Positions 41,188 to 48,233 of a stretch of 48,233 nucleotides of DNA are shown in pieces. The notes beneath the pieces were generated by a model that made no database searches, had not been told where the DNA came from, and saw nothing but the letters and a program-made list of their open reading frames with translations. Source of the DNA: Chitinophagaceae bacterium (lineage in GTDB: Bacteria > Bacteroidota > Bacteroidia > Chitinophagales > Chitinophagaceae); the NCBI GenBank assembly GCA_025934485.1, contig JAICXX010000028.1:1-48233 (forward strand), in the 5' to 3' direction. The translations under genes were made by a program, and so were the position numbers. Position 1 is the first letter of the stretch. Every line of letters begins with the position of its first letter.

Positions 41188-41195
41188 CAAAGGTA
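41188..41195 (-). promoter_or_regulatory. -7 promoter element of folC
   Basis: TACCTTTG on the minus strand is an exact TAnnTTTG match, seven bases upstream of the folC ATG and 12 bases after the TonB stop. No TTG is seen at the -33 distance. Confidence 0.45.
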
Positions 41196-41207
41196 CGGAA
41201 CGGGAGC

Positions 41208-42083
41208 TTAGCTGTGCACCTTCAGATTCACGATGATGCCGCCGACATGTTCCTGGCCGGTAGCTTCGAACTTGACCTGCCGGACCTTGCGCTGGGCGAT
41301 GGCGATAAGATGACCGTCGGAGGTGGTCGAGCCGCGCATATCATAATCGGCGCTGGTGACATTGCCATTTTCGTCCACATGCACGTCTAGGACAATCTTG
41401 GCGTTCTGATTGAAATCATCGGTAAAGGAGGGAACACTTAGCATTCTGAGGCCGCGTAACCCGCCGGTTGCGATGAGTCCGTTGCCATGACCACCACCGG
41501 TATAATTGGTAGAATTGGGATTGCCACCGGGTGCACCCTGGTCGCCGCGGCCGCCGGCGATGCCTTCGCTGCCGCCGGGTTTGAAATCATCCGCAGCATT
41601 GCCACCGGTACCTGTACCATTGCCGCCATGCATGAGGGCTTTGGGATGCGGAATGGGTTTTGGTGTGGGCACGGGATCCGGAGTCTTTACCGGCCGCGCC
41701 TTGACCTTGGTCTCGTCTTTTTCGGGGATACGCGTGGCGTTGGGCTTGGTGACCGCAGCCTTTTTGATCACGGGAGCATCTTCTTTATTGTCGTCGTCGG
41801 TCTCGACGTCCTTAGCGGGTGCCTTTTCGACTGCGGCCACCCTGGGCGGCGTATATTTTTGTTTGTCTTCCGCGCTGGGTTCGCCGGGGAGGTAGGGCTG
41901 ATCTTTACCGAGGCCTTTGTCGCTGTTGCCAAGGTTGACTTCGATGCCGTCTTCTACGGGCGGCGCCGGTTCTACGGGTGTGGTCCAGCTCACGATGAAA
42001 AAGATGGTGAGCAGGAGGGCACACGCCACTGCAGTATAGCCAGTAGCTTTTAAATTCTTTTCGGATTCGAAGTTATCAGCCAT
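41208..42083 (-). CDS. TonB-family energy transducer-like protein
   Basis: A 291-residue protein with one N-terminal membrane helix (residues about 15-32, YTAVACALLLTIFFIVSW), then a long Pro/Lys/Asp-rich stretch, a glycine-rich central block (GGNGTGTGGNAADDFKPGG and similar), and a C-terminal beta domain (IVLDVHVDENGNVTSADYDMRG, VRQVKFEATG). This is the usual TonB plan for linking the proton-driven ExbB/ExbD motor to outer-membrane receptors. The glycine-rich insert is longer than usual, and no exbB or exbD gene lies in view. It is followed by folC. Confidence 0.85.
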   Translation of the reverse strand: MADNFESEKNLKATGYTAVACALLLTIFFIVSWTTPVEPAPPVEDGIEVNLGNSDKGLGKDQPYLPGEPSAEDKQKYTPPRVAAVEKAPAKDVETDDDNKEDAPVIKKAAVTKPNATRIPEKDETKVKARPVKTPDPVPTPKPIPHPKALMHGGNGTGTGGNAADDFKPGGSEGIAGGRGDQGAPGGNPNSTNYTGGGHGNGLIATGGLRGLRMLSVPSFTDDFNQNAKIVLDVHVDENGNVTSADYDMRGSTTSDGHLIAIAQRKVRQVKFEATGQEHVGGIIVNLKVHS

Positions 42084-42087
42084 GATG

Positions 42088-42119
42088 CGAATTTACCAAT
42101 TTCCCGGGGCATAACGCAA
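42088..42119 (-). promoter_or_regulatory. Promoter of the TonB-family gene
   Basis: On the minus strand TTG (42119-42117) is followed after 21 bases by TAAATTCG (42095-42088), four bases before the ATG at 42083. Confidence 0.5.
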
Positions 42120-42189
42120 GGTATTGGGGCTTAATTGCCCCAGGCATGCTTGCGAAAATGTTAAAATAGGATCGGTATGGTGGTTGTCC

Positions 42190-42414
42190 TCAATTGGCGG
42201 AAGAATGATGACCATTTCGACGATCAGAACGGCCGGGGCGGGCGTGACGACTGTATTTGGGTGGGTAATGGATATCATAAGCCATTTCGTAGCCGGCGTT
42301 CGAGACAAAGGCCTTGCGCTTGGCGTGTTTGCGTTTGGCGAGAAAATAGGTGGTCAATCCGGCGGCGAGAGCAGTGGTAAGGGCAGTAAGGGCAATGGCT
42401 TGAGATCTCTTCAT
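42190..42414 (-). CDS. Small membrane protein, unknown function
   Basis: A 74-residue protein with one membrane helix (residues about 5-24, QAIALTALTTALAAGLTTYF) followed by a lysine/arginine cluster (AKRKHAKRK), fitting the positive-inside rule, and a soluble tail with AGYEMAYDIHYP. The open frame reaches back to 42516, overlapping the SDR gene, but the ATG at 42414 gives a well-formed membrane protein. I recognise only a generic Bacteroidota small protein; confidence is limited. Confidence 0.45.
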   Translation of the reverse strand: MKRSQAIALTALTTALAAGLTTYFLAKRKHAKRKAFVSNAGYEMAYDIHYPPKYSRHARPGRSDRRNGHHSSAN

Positions 42415-42455
42415 AACGGATGCTTTCACAGTTGAATGCAAGCGAAATGCCAAGT

Positions 42456-43169
42456 TTATCCAATGCGATGATAAAGCCAGGCAGGGATGTGCTTGAAGAG
42501 CTTGGCGATGATCCACCAGCGGTGCGTGATATAGACACGCCAGCGTTTTCTTTCAATGGCGCGATGTATCTGCCGCGCCGCTTTATCGGCGGGAGCAGAC
42601 CAGAATACCGGCCCTTTGGCCATTTTTGTATCGACGAAACCCGGTTGGACATCGGTAAGATAGAGCGGGATATTTAGCTTGCGGGCCTTGATGTAGAGGC
42701 CCTCGAAATAAATGCTTTGAAAACTTTTAGCGGCGCTATAGGCCGGCGAGAGCCGGTTGCCCCGGATCGAGGCGATGGAAGAGATAGTGACGAGATGGCC
42801 GTGGCGCTGCTGCCCGAAGAACCGCCAGCCGAAGTGAATGGCTTCGAGAAACGCGTTGACATTGATGTCCACCGTGGCCTTGTCGACGGCCCAGTCCAGC
42901 GCTTCCTGGGGTTCGCCCCAGCCTGCGCTATAGATCAGAATGTCGAGGCCGCCTAATTTGCGTGTCAGGGACTGGAGATGGCCCGTGAGGCCGGAGGCTG
43001 TGGCGTCGAAACATTCGGTGACGACGTTGTTGGGATATTCCAGCTGCAGGCTATAGAGCAACTCCTGGCGCCGCCCGGTGGCCCCGACAAGGTGGCCCGA
43101 GCCGGCGTAGAGCCTTGCCAGTTCGCGACCGATGCCGGAAGTCGCACCGATGATCAGGACCTTTAGCAT
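42456..43169 (-). CDS. Short-chain dehydrogenase/reductase
   Basis: A 237-residue classical SDR with the NAD(P) motif LIIGATSGIGRELARLY, the structural YSAGWGE (in place of NNAG), catalytic serine in VTISSIAS and the Y-S-A-A-K active-site tetrad (PAYSAAKSF). The C-terminal about 40 residues (RWWIIAKLFKHIPAWLYHRIG) are amphipathic and could attach it to the membrane. Substrate unknown. It starts 27 bases after the radical SAM stop on the same strand; TATCTTTA three bases before its ATG is a possible -7 box. Confidence 0.9.
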   Translation of the reverse strand: MLKVLIIGATSGIGRELARLYAGSGHLVGATGRRQELLYSLQLEYPNNVVTECFDATASGLTGHLQSLTRKLGGLDILIYSAGWGEPQEALDWAVDKATVDINVNAFLEAIHFGWRFFGQQRHGHLVTISSIASIRGNRLSPAYSAAKSFQSIYFEGLYIKARKLNIPLYLTDVQPGFVDTKMAKGPVFWSAPADKAARQIHRAIERKRWRVYITHRWWIIAKLFKHIPAWLYHRIG

Positions 43170-43196
43170 GCCTAAAGATAGGGAAAATGTAATGGC

Positions 43197-44492
43197 CTAA
43201 TGCGCGAAATTTGCTTCATACCTGCCTTTGATGCGCTCCATGGGCGGATTGAAGTAGCCGAATTTTACCTTTGGGAATTCTTCGTGGATCAGCTCCATCA
43301 ATTGTTTCACGCCCATGCATTCGCCGGTGTCGGTTGCGCCCAGCTTTCCAAGATACCAGTCCGGATCGATGTTGAAGTTTCGCCATTGGATCATGGTCAG
43401 ATCGGTGGTGCGAATGAGTTCCCTGAGCGCTTCATATTCTTCTACACTATCCGTCATCCCCGGGAAGACGAAATAATTGATGCTGGCCCAGCCGCCGAAA
43501 CTGCGTACGACGCGCAGGCTCTCGACGATGTCGTCGAAGGCATAGTTGTTGGGACGGTAATAGGCATTGTAGATGGCGGGCCGGGCCGAGTTGAGGCTCA
43601 CACGGATCGAATCGAGCCCTGCTTCGCATAGGGCGCGGACGGCTGCGGGCTTCGAACCGTTGGTATTGATATTGATGCTGCCGCGGGGCGTGTGTTTACG
43701 CATGGCGATGATAGACTCGCGGATGGTCTCCCACATCAGCAGGGGTTCGCCTTCGCAACCCTGGCCAAAGCTGACGATAGGGAAGGGTGCTTCCTCCAGA
43801 TGCGGAACCGTGAACTCGACGATCTCTTCGGCCGTTGGTTTGAACGTAAGCCTGTCCTGTGCCGAGGGGATGGTCTCTTCCTGCGGCTGGAAGGAGATAC
43901 AACCGATGCAGTTCGCATTGCAGGCCGGCGAGCTCGGTATCGGGCATTCCCAGCGGCCCATAAAGAAATTACGGGCGGCGGGGCAGTGATAGGTGAGACA
44001 GCAGTTCTCCGCCAGATGTTTGACGAGGCGGTTCTGCGGATAGGCTTTGGTGATGGTGTCGACACCGGCGTTGATAATATCCCAATCGTACCCCGCGCAA
44101 TCCTGGCGGATGTCCTGTTCGATGCGGACCGCAGGGACATAGAACTTGTTGTCATGCCAGCCGGCGGCGGTATAGCAAAAGAGGGGGAGGGTAGGTGCGT
44201 CCGGCGCCGTTTCGTAGGCGGCAAGATAGAGCCCTGTGTGTGCCGGGGGAATGAAGGCGGCTACCGCCCAGCCTTTTTCGCAAAGCCGCATCTCGCCCGT
44301 GCGGACGTCGATGCCAATGCCGCGACGGCCGGGGAGCTCATAGAGGCTGCCGCCGTCGGGTAGCTCGATCCATTCTTCGGGATCGACGGGGAGGGCATCC
44401 CAGCCGCTTCTTCCGGTGGTGTAAAGGGTAGTGTCTTCGAAAATGCTCCCCTTCCCATCGGAATAGAGGATATACGGTGATTCCTTCAGCAT
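43197..44492 (-). CDS. Radical SAM protein with an N-terminal Cys-containing domain
   Basis: A 431-residue radical SAM enzyme. The iron-sulfur motif is C191-x3-C195-x2-C198 (ACNANCIGC). SFGQGCEGEPLLMWETI (GxGEP-like), SININTNGS and a C-terminal TIM-barrel follow. Residues 1-185 form a separate region with beta-rich repeats (LYELPGRRGIGIDVRTGEM, GLYLAAYETA) and further cysteines just before the core (NCCLTYHCPA, RWEC). The function is unknown; the layout is of a stand-alone enzyme rather than a maturase beside a peptide gene. The start at 44492 follows a -7 box at 44503-44496 by three bases. Confidence 0.87.
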   Translation of the reverse strand: MLKESPYILYSDGKGSIFEDTTLYTTGRSGWDALPVDPEEWIELPDGGSLYELPGRRGIGIDVRTGEMRLCEKGWAVAAFIPPAHTGLYLAAYETAPDAPTLPLFCYTAAGWHDNKFYVPAVRIEQDIRQDCAGYDWDIINAGVDTITKAYPQNRLVKHLAENCCLTYHCPAARNFFMGRWECPIPSSPACNANCIGCISFQPQEETIPSAQDRLTFKPTAEEIVEFTVPHLEEAPFPIVSFGQGCEGEPLLMWETIRESIIAMRKHTPRGSININTNGSKPAAVRALCEAGLDSIRVSLNSARPAIYNAYYRPNNYAFDDIVESLRVVRSFGGWASINYFVFPGMTDSVEEYEALRELIRTTDLTMIQWRNFNIDPDWYLGKLGATDTGECMGVKQLMELIHEEFPKVKFGYFNPPMERIKGRYEANFAH

Positions 44493-44495
44493 CCG

Positions 44496-44503
44496 CAAAT
44501 TTA
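44496..44503 (-). promoter_or_regulatory. -7 promoter element of the radical SAM gene
   Basis: TAAATTTG on the minus strand matches TAnnTTTG and ends three bases before the ATG at 44492, again implying a leaderless message. The twin-hairpin repeat lies directly upstream, where the -33 box would be expected. Confidence 0.45.
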
Positions 44504-44504
44504 C

Positions 44505-44554
44505 GCAAAACCGCCCGGAGGGCGGTTGTCCGAAGGACAATAATTAGCGATTTT
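44505..44554 (+). repeat. Twin-hairpin repeat, copy B
   Basis: ACCGCCC-GGA-GGGCGGT (44510-44526, perfect 7-base stem) and TTGTCC-GAA-GGACAA (44526-44540, perfect 6-base stem), flanked by GCAAAA and ATTAGCGATTTT. Copy A at 23004-23054 has the same flanks and order with compensating changes in the stems. It lies upstream of the radical SAM gene on the opposite strand. Paired changes that keep the stems suggest that the folded form matters. Confidence 0.65.
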
Positions 44555-44587
44555 GGCGGCAGCGGGCCGGCATTTTACGGATTTGCA

Positions 44588-45184
44588 CTAGGGGAGGTAG
44601 AAGGCGCAGAAGGCCTGGACCCGCTCCAACTCCTCGAAATTGAGGTTGTTGCGGAATTGGAACCGGAGGGGTTTGTCCCCGGCGGTGGTGATATCGATGC
44701 TGTCGTAATAGGCGTCGATCTTATTGATATGGGTCCAGTAAAGGAAGCGGGATTCGGGGATATCCGGAACGGTGATACCGGTGTGGTGGATGGACAGGGT
44801 CTCGTCGTGCCGGAACAGGCGTTCGCAGTAACAGAGATAGCCATAGGCGATGGCCAGCAGGAGGTGGAACAAGCCGGTTACGGGACTTCCCTGGACCAGC
44901 ATCAGCACACCGATACCGGTAAAGAAGATGATCTCGATGATACGGAAAAGGAGGCTGACCCGCGGCATCTGGACGAGCAGGTCGCGGCCCACGAGGACCA
45001 GCAGAAAGATATCGAGGGAGATGATGAGCAGACACCAGAAATAAAGGGTATGGGTCGTTTCGCCGCGGAAATGGCTAATGGCATGGGCGAGGATCAGGGC
45101 GCCGGCCAACAGGTGTAAACGGGTGCCGGTGCGTTTCAGCCGGTCGAGCCGCGGGGCGATAACGGGGAAAGAGATGGAATCCAT
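44588..45184 (-). CDS. Membrane protein with C-terminal soluble domain, unknown
   Basis: A 198-residue protein with four predicted membrane helices in the first about 125 residues (LHLLAGALILAHAIS; TLYFWCLLIISLDIFLLVLVG; LLFRIIEIIFFTGIGVLML; GLFHLLLAIAYGYLC), then a beta-rich tail (SIHHTGITVPDIPES, KPLRFQFRNNLNFEELERVQ) resembling a bacterial PH-like domain. The same plan occurs in the upstream neighbour at 45219, so the two may be distant relatives acting together. No family is recognised. Confidence 0.68.
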   Translation of the reverse strand: MDSISFPVIAPRLDRLKRTGTRLHLLAGALILAHAISHFRGETTHTLYFWCLLIISLDIFLLVLVGRDLLVQMPRVSLLFRIIEIIFFTGIGVLMLVQGSPVTGLFHLLLAIAYGYLCYCERLFRHDETLSIHHTGITVPDIPESRFLYWTHINKIDAYYDSIDITTAGDKPLRFQFRNNLNFEELERVQAFCAFYLP

Positions 45185-45218
45185 ATAGCAGTTTTGCCAC
45201 TATGATGCAAAAAACCGG

Positions 45219-45809
45219 TTATTCCATAAAACTTGGTTTTACGGCATCCAGCCGTTCCCGGCAGTAGGCATTGAACTCTTCTTCGTCGGCGTCGTCTTCG
45301 TCCTCGTCGTCTGCCACCTCGCGCTGCAGCAGACGGTTGTCTTTAAAGTCGAGGGTCAGCAGACCGTCTTTGAGGATCACGTTGTTGAACAAGGTCCAGT
45401 CGAAGCGGCGTTTGATAAGGGTATTCATGACGATCCGGTCCCGGTCGAAGCCTATTTCCAGGGGTCGTTTGGTCTGGTATTCGAGGAAGGCCAAAAGGAA
45501 AAAGAACGCGCCGACCCAGGGGGTGGACGTGGTGCCGATCCAGCCGATGGCGGCTACGAGCAGCCAATATCGGTAGCGGACGCCTGAATGGCGGCGGATG
45601 CGGGCAATGACGTTGAACGCCACTCCGCTGATAAGCAGCAGGGCGAGGCTAGCAGAGAGCCAGCCGGCGGTGGGCATAGTGCGCAGTGCATGAAGCGCAC
45701 TCAGCAGAAAACTGATCGCGGACAAAAGACAAAGCAGGATGCTGAAAGCATCGGAGACCCGTTCGCTCTTTTTTTTGAGGATAACGACGTACTGGTAGCG
45801 CATGCCCAT
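45219..45809 (-). CDS. Membrane protein with acidic soluble tail, unknown
   Basis: A 196-residue protein with about four hydrophobic helices (residues about 20-125), then a beta-rich segment (LEIGFDRDRIVMNTLIKRRFDWTLFNNVILKDGLLTLDFKDNR) of PH-like character and a very acidic stretch (DDEDEDDADEEE). Its ATG at 45809 overlaps the stop of the arginase-family gene (TGATG), so translation is probably coupled. A second ATG two codons later is possible. It shares its plan with the gene at 44588. Function unknown. Confidence 0.68.
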   Translation of the reverse strand: MGMRYQYVVILKKKSERVSDAFSILLCLLSAISFLLSALHALRTMPTAGWLSASLALLLISGVAFNVIARIRRHSGVRYRYWLLVAAIGWIGTTSTPWVGAFFFLLAFLEYQTKRPLEIGFDRDRIVMNTLIKRRFDWTLFNNVILKDGLLTLDFKDNRLLQREVADDEDEDDADEEEFNAYCRERLDAVKPSFME

Positions 45810-46852
45810 CAGGAATTGTTGGCTACGAGTAAATTACTCAATTTCCATAAAATGCGGGCACCGACATTCGCGTCCCAGTCGTTCTCCCCGACGCCGATCT
45901 CTACCAGATCGAAGCCGATAAATTTGCGGCCGCTCTGGATGATCTTGCGGATGAGATAAAAGACCTGCTCCGATTCGAAACCGCCGAGGACCGGTGTGCC
46001 GGTGTTGGGACATAGCTTAGGATCGAGACCGTCGACGTCGAAGCTGAGGTAAACTTTTTCCGGCAGATGGTTTACGATCTCTTCCGCGATGTCCTTCCAT
46101 GACTGGCCTTCAAACAGCCGTTCATTCACGTCTTTATCGAAATAGGTGATGACGCGGTAGTCGCTGTTGCAGATATAATCCCACTCCTGTCCGGAATAAT
46201 CGCGTACGCCCGCCTGTACCAAACGTTTTAGTTGAGGTATTTCTTTTAATGCATTGTACATCACACTGGCATGGCTATATACGAAGTCTTCGTAGCATTG
46301 GCGTAGATCGCAGTGGGCGTCGATCTGGAGGATACCAAAATCCCCATGTTTCTCCGCAATGGCCTTGAAATAGCCTAGCGGGGTACTATGATCGCCACCC
46401 AGCAGTCCAACCAGCTTGCCCTGGTCCAGCAGGGTGCGGGTTTGTTCATAGACCCATTTGTTGAGATAATTGCTTCCCTCGTTGATCTCCTTGAGAGATT
46501 TGCACATAAAGGAATTATTCTCAAGTATTTCGCCTTTAGAAGTAAAGTTGATATAGAGCTCCGCTTCCTTGCGCAGATAATCCGACTTCATCAGGATCTT
46601 TTTATCCGGTTGACGCATATAAAAACCCTGGCGCCAGCCATTGTCGCTTTCCGCGTCGTAAAGGTCGACCTGCATGGAGGCGCGGAAGACGTGTTCGCAG
46701 GCGCGGCTCGTACCGGCACCATAGCTCACGGTGACTTCCCAGGGAACAGGCAGGATAACCAGACGCGCGTCCTCCTCCCTAAAGGGGAGACCAAAGATAT
46801 TGTTCCTGGGATTGCTCGGCGCATTGGGGTCGAACTTCGATAGATCTGTCAT
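45809..46852 (-). CDS. Arginase/agmatinase/formimidoylglutamase family enzyme
   Basis: A 347-residue ureohydrolase-fold protein. The two-manganese site is intact: GGDHSTPLG (His), QIDAHCDLR (Asp-x-His-x-Asp) and SFDVDGLDP (Asp-x-Asp). The longer N-terminus (PREEDARLVILPVPWEVTVSYGAGTS-like) and the inserted loops separate it from classical arginase; Bacteroidota proteins of this type are usually listed as formimidoylglutamase or arginase-family. Substrate unknown. The start at 46852 gives MTDLSKFDPN; the frame opens at 46873. First gene of a run with two membrane proteins of unknown function. Confidence 0.87.
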   Translation of the reverse strand: MTDLSKFDPNAPSNPRNNIFGLPFREEDARLVILPVPWEVTVSYGAGTSRACEHVFRASMQVDLYDAESDNGWRQGFYMRQPDKKILMKSDYLRKEAELYINFTSKGEILENNSFMCKSLKEINEGSNYLNKWVYEQTRTLLDQGKLVGLLGGDHSTPLGYFKAIAEKHGDFGILQIDAHCDLRQCYEDFVYSHASVMYNALKEIPQLKRLVQAGVRDYSGQEWDYICNSDYRVITYFDKDVNERLFEGQSWKDIAEEIVNHLPEKVYLSFDVDGLDPKLCPNTGTPVLGGFESEQVFYLIRKIIQSGRKFIGFDLVEIGVGENDWDANVGARILWKLSNLLVANNS

Positions 46853-46966
46853 GGAGTAAAGCTGTCTTTGCAAACGGCACGCAAGGTACGACTAGAATAC
46901 GAGACCTGTCGAAAATTAGTAACCGCGGTGCTCTGCGCGAGAAGGGGTGTTTTGGAAAAAGGTTTC

Positions 46967-46994
46967 CTTACTTACCAGTAAGTAAGTATTTTTG
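46967..46994 (+). promoter_or_regulatory. Palindromic operator overlapping the tetR promoter
   Basis: CTTACTTAC (46967-46975), CA, GTAAGTAAG (46978-46986) is a perfect 9-base palindrome. It abuts TATTTTTG (46987-46994), an exact -7 match, and fills the space up to the -33 position. The tetR gene starts at 47036. TTACTTAC-type palindromes are typical of TetR operators, so autoregulation is likely; the partner synthase gene may be controlled by the same site. Confidence 0.75.
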
Positions 46995-47035
46995 CGCCCG
47001 GCTTACATACTGCTCCGGGACGAGCTCCCGGATAA

Positions 47036-47656
47036 ATGATGAACACCCGGGATAAAATAGTATACATTGCGGACAGAATGATCCGAGACGTGGGTTACAA
47101 TGCCTTCAGTTACAGTGATATCAGCGAACATATGCAAATCCGTCCTGCGGCGATCCATTATCATTTCCATACGAAGAATGATTTAGGGTTGGAGGTGATC
47201 CGGCAGGAATTGGAGCGGGTCAGGCAATTCCGACGGGAAGAAGGCAAGAATTTGTCAGGTGAGGACCAGCTGAAGCGGCTATTCTATACCTTTTTTCGTC
47301 AGAGTTTTGAGGACCAACATTGTCTGATGGGGGCGCTTACGCCCGATTTTGCGACCTTTGATGAGCCGATGCAGAAAAGGATTCGGGAATTATGCGGTGT
47401 AATCCTGCAATGGGTCTCACTTTGTCTGGAGGGAGAGCGGTTGGCGGATCGGATGCGCTTCAACGGGACGGCAGACGACAGGGCCCTGCTGGTGATATCG
47501 ACTTTGCTGTCCTCGTTATTGTTGGCGCCAGTAATAGGAAGAGAGATCTTTGTACGGATGGCTGACCAACTATTAGAAGATCTTGGCGCCCATTGGCGGG
47601 TTGACGATCTGGGAGATGTACCGGAAGACTTCGATGATCCGCATTCATATACGTGA
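47036..47656 (+). CDS. TetR-family transcriptional regulator
   Basis: A 206-residue TetR-type protein. The DNA-binding domain has IADRMIRDVGYNAFSYSDISEHMQIRPAAIHYHFHTKNDLG, with a normal recognition helix. The ligand-binding part (QLKRLFYTFFRQSFEDQHCLMGALT) follows the QacR/AcrR-like plan. ATG at 47036 is followed at once by a second ATG. A perfect palindromic operator lies 50 bases upstream. Downstream, after 19 bases, comes a beta-ketoacyl synthase gene, so regulation of lipid or polyketide-type synthesis is a reasonable guess. Confidence 0.88.
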   Translation: MMNTRDKIVYIADRMIRDVGYNAFSYSDISEHMQIRPAAIHYHFHTKNDLGLEVIRQELERVRQFRREEGKNLSGEDQLKRLFYTFFRQSFEDQHCLMGALTPDFATFDEPMQKRIRELCGVILQWVSLCLEGERLADRMRFNGTADDRALLVISTLLSSLLLAPVIGREIFVRMADQLLEDLGAHWRVDDLGDVPEDFDDPHSYT

Positions 47657-47675
47657 ACACACATATTAATATACT

Positions 47676-48233
47676 ATGAAAAGAGTTGTCGTCACAGGTA
47701 TTGGAGCTATTACGCCGTTAGGAAATGATGTTGCCACCTATTGGCAGAATATGGTCGCCGGGGTTAGCGGCGCGGCGCCGATCACGCATTTTGATGCCAG
47801 CGCTTTCAAGACCCGGTTTGCCTGCGAGGTGCGGAATTTCAATCCGGGGGAATTGCTGGACCGGGCCGAGCTGAAACGGACGGACCTGTTCACGCAATAT
47901 GCGTTGGTGGCCGCCGACCAGGCCATCAGGGATTCGGGCATCGACTTCAAGAGCATGGACCCCTTCGATACCGGCGTGATCTGGGGCTCGGGACAGGGTG
48001 GGATGCAGACATTCGAAGAACAGGTTACCGAATATGCGGGCGGGGATGGAACACCCAGGTTCAGCCCTTTCTTTGTACCGAAGCTGATCGCGAATATGGC
48101 TTCGGGAATGATCTCCATTAAATACGGATTGATGGGCATCAATTATACCACGGTTTCGGCGTGCAGCACGTCGAATACCGCTTTTATGGATGCGTTGACC
48201 TATATCCGGCTGGGCAAGGCGAAGGTGATCGTG
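47676..48233 (+). CDS. Beta-ketoacyl-ACP synthase (FabF/KAS II type), 5' part; continues beyond the window
   Basis: The first 186 codons of a thiolase-fold synthase, cut by the window edge; full members have about 410 residues. It starts MKRVVVTGIGAITPLGNDV and reaches the nucleophile region VSACSTSNTAFMDALTYI with C163, the position of the E. coli FabF cysteine. The residues around it (SACSTSNTA rather than the usual TACxxGxH) differ from housekeeping FabF, so it may serve a special pathway such as flexirubin-type pigment or another dedicated lipid. The second half with the two catalytic histidines is outside the window. Confidence 0.87.
   Translation, partial: MKRVVVTGIGAITPLGNDVATYWQNMVAGVSGAAPITHFDASAFKTRFACEVRNFNPGELLDRAELKRTDLFTQYALVAADQAIRDSGIDFKSMDPFDTGVIWGSGQGGMQTFEEQVTEYAGGDGTPRFSPFFVPKLIANMASGMISIKYGLMGINYTTVSACSTSNTAFMDALTYIRLGKAKVIV

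Noticed and set aside
1..48233. tRNA, rRNA, CRISPR, insertion sequence or prophage
   Set aside because: No cloverleaf, no rRNA motif, no regularly spaced repeats, and no transposase, integrase or phage structural protein was seen in any frame.

Overview
The window reads as a chromosomal segment of a Bacteroidota bacterium, most likely a Chitinophagaceae relative. The evidence is the promoter style (TAnnTTTG or TAnnTTCG at -7, often only a few bases before the ATG, with few Shine-Dalgarno sites) and family content typical of the phylum: a DUF5686 outer-membrane protein with a carboxypeptidase-regulatory-like domain, FtsX/MacB-type permeases without a partner ATPase, a DUF1080 protein, a TonB-family protein, and an inositol-lipid gene cluster. 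Placement is by family recognition only. I count 51 protein genes or gene remnants, with no rRNA, tRNA, CRISPR, transposase, integrase or phage gene. No gene-free stretch exceeds 300 bases; the longest is 14115-14378, which holds two small hairpins and the promoter of the inositol cluster.

Layout. 1-2.3 kb: marR-type regulator, MFS exporter and isochorismatase-fold hydrolase in one overlapping operon behind a probable MarR operator. 2.3-5.0 kb: mutS2 without a Smr domain, then a His/Tyr-rich secreted protein. 5.0-7.7 kb: a serine hydrolase, a 5' remnant of a nucleotide pyrophosphatase/phosphodiesterase gene, and an alpha/beta hydrolase whose 3' end lies over the remnant's break point. 7.7-10.2 kb: ArsR regulator with SRPBCC protein, and a YCII protein with an ECF42-like sigma factor. 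10.2-12.4 kb: secreted orphan, structured intergenic element, beta-hydroxyacid dehydrogenase-type oxidoreductase, DoxX-like protein. 12.5-14.1 kb: RidA-family protein one base before a D-serine dehydratase/D-threonine aldolase-family enzyme.

14.4-21.4 kb is the core system: myo-inositol-1-phosphate synthase, PgpA-like phosphatase, GtrA-like membrane protein, DUF5686 outer-membrane protein, CDP-alcohol phosphatidyltransferase fused to a DUF4833-like domain, and an Aur1-like PAP2 enzyme. Together these can encode glucose-6-phosphate to inositol phosphate, then phosphatidylinositol phosphate, phosphatidylinositol and probably inositol phosphoryl-ceramide. The additional membrane and envelope proteins are candidates for moving or using the lipid.

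21.4-48.2 kb is mostly housekeeping and envelope genes: TetR, a single-domain response regulator, a CBS protein, a GH9 glycosidase, a small lipocalin-like protein, two tandem MacB-type permeases (the first lacking its C-terminal FtsX block), DUF1080, purE/purK, hppD, an L,D-transpeptidase with a TonB-C-like tail, aspartate kinase, fructose-1,6-bisphosphatase, a CAP protein, an orphan ABC ATPase, DinB/YfiT, NUDIX, folC, TonB, a small membrane protein, SDR, radical SAM, two membrane proteins with cytosolic tails, an arginase-family enzyme, and a TetR gene with a textbook palindromic operator. The window ends inside a beta-ketoacyl synthase gene.

Several convergent gene pairs overlap at their 3' ends, and a twin-hairpin repeat occurs at least twice (23.0 and 44.5 kb). 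The strongest candidates for something undescribed are the composition of the inositol-lipid locus (PI-phosphate synthase/DUF4833 fusion plus the embedded GtrA and DUF5686 genes) and the RidA/D-serine dehydratase pair.
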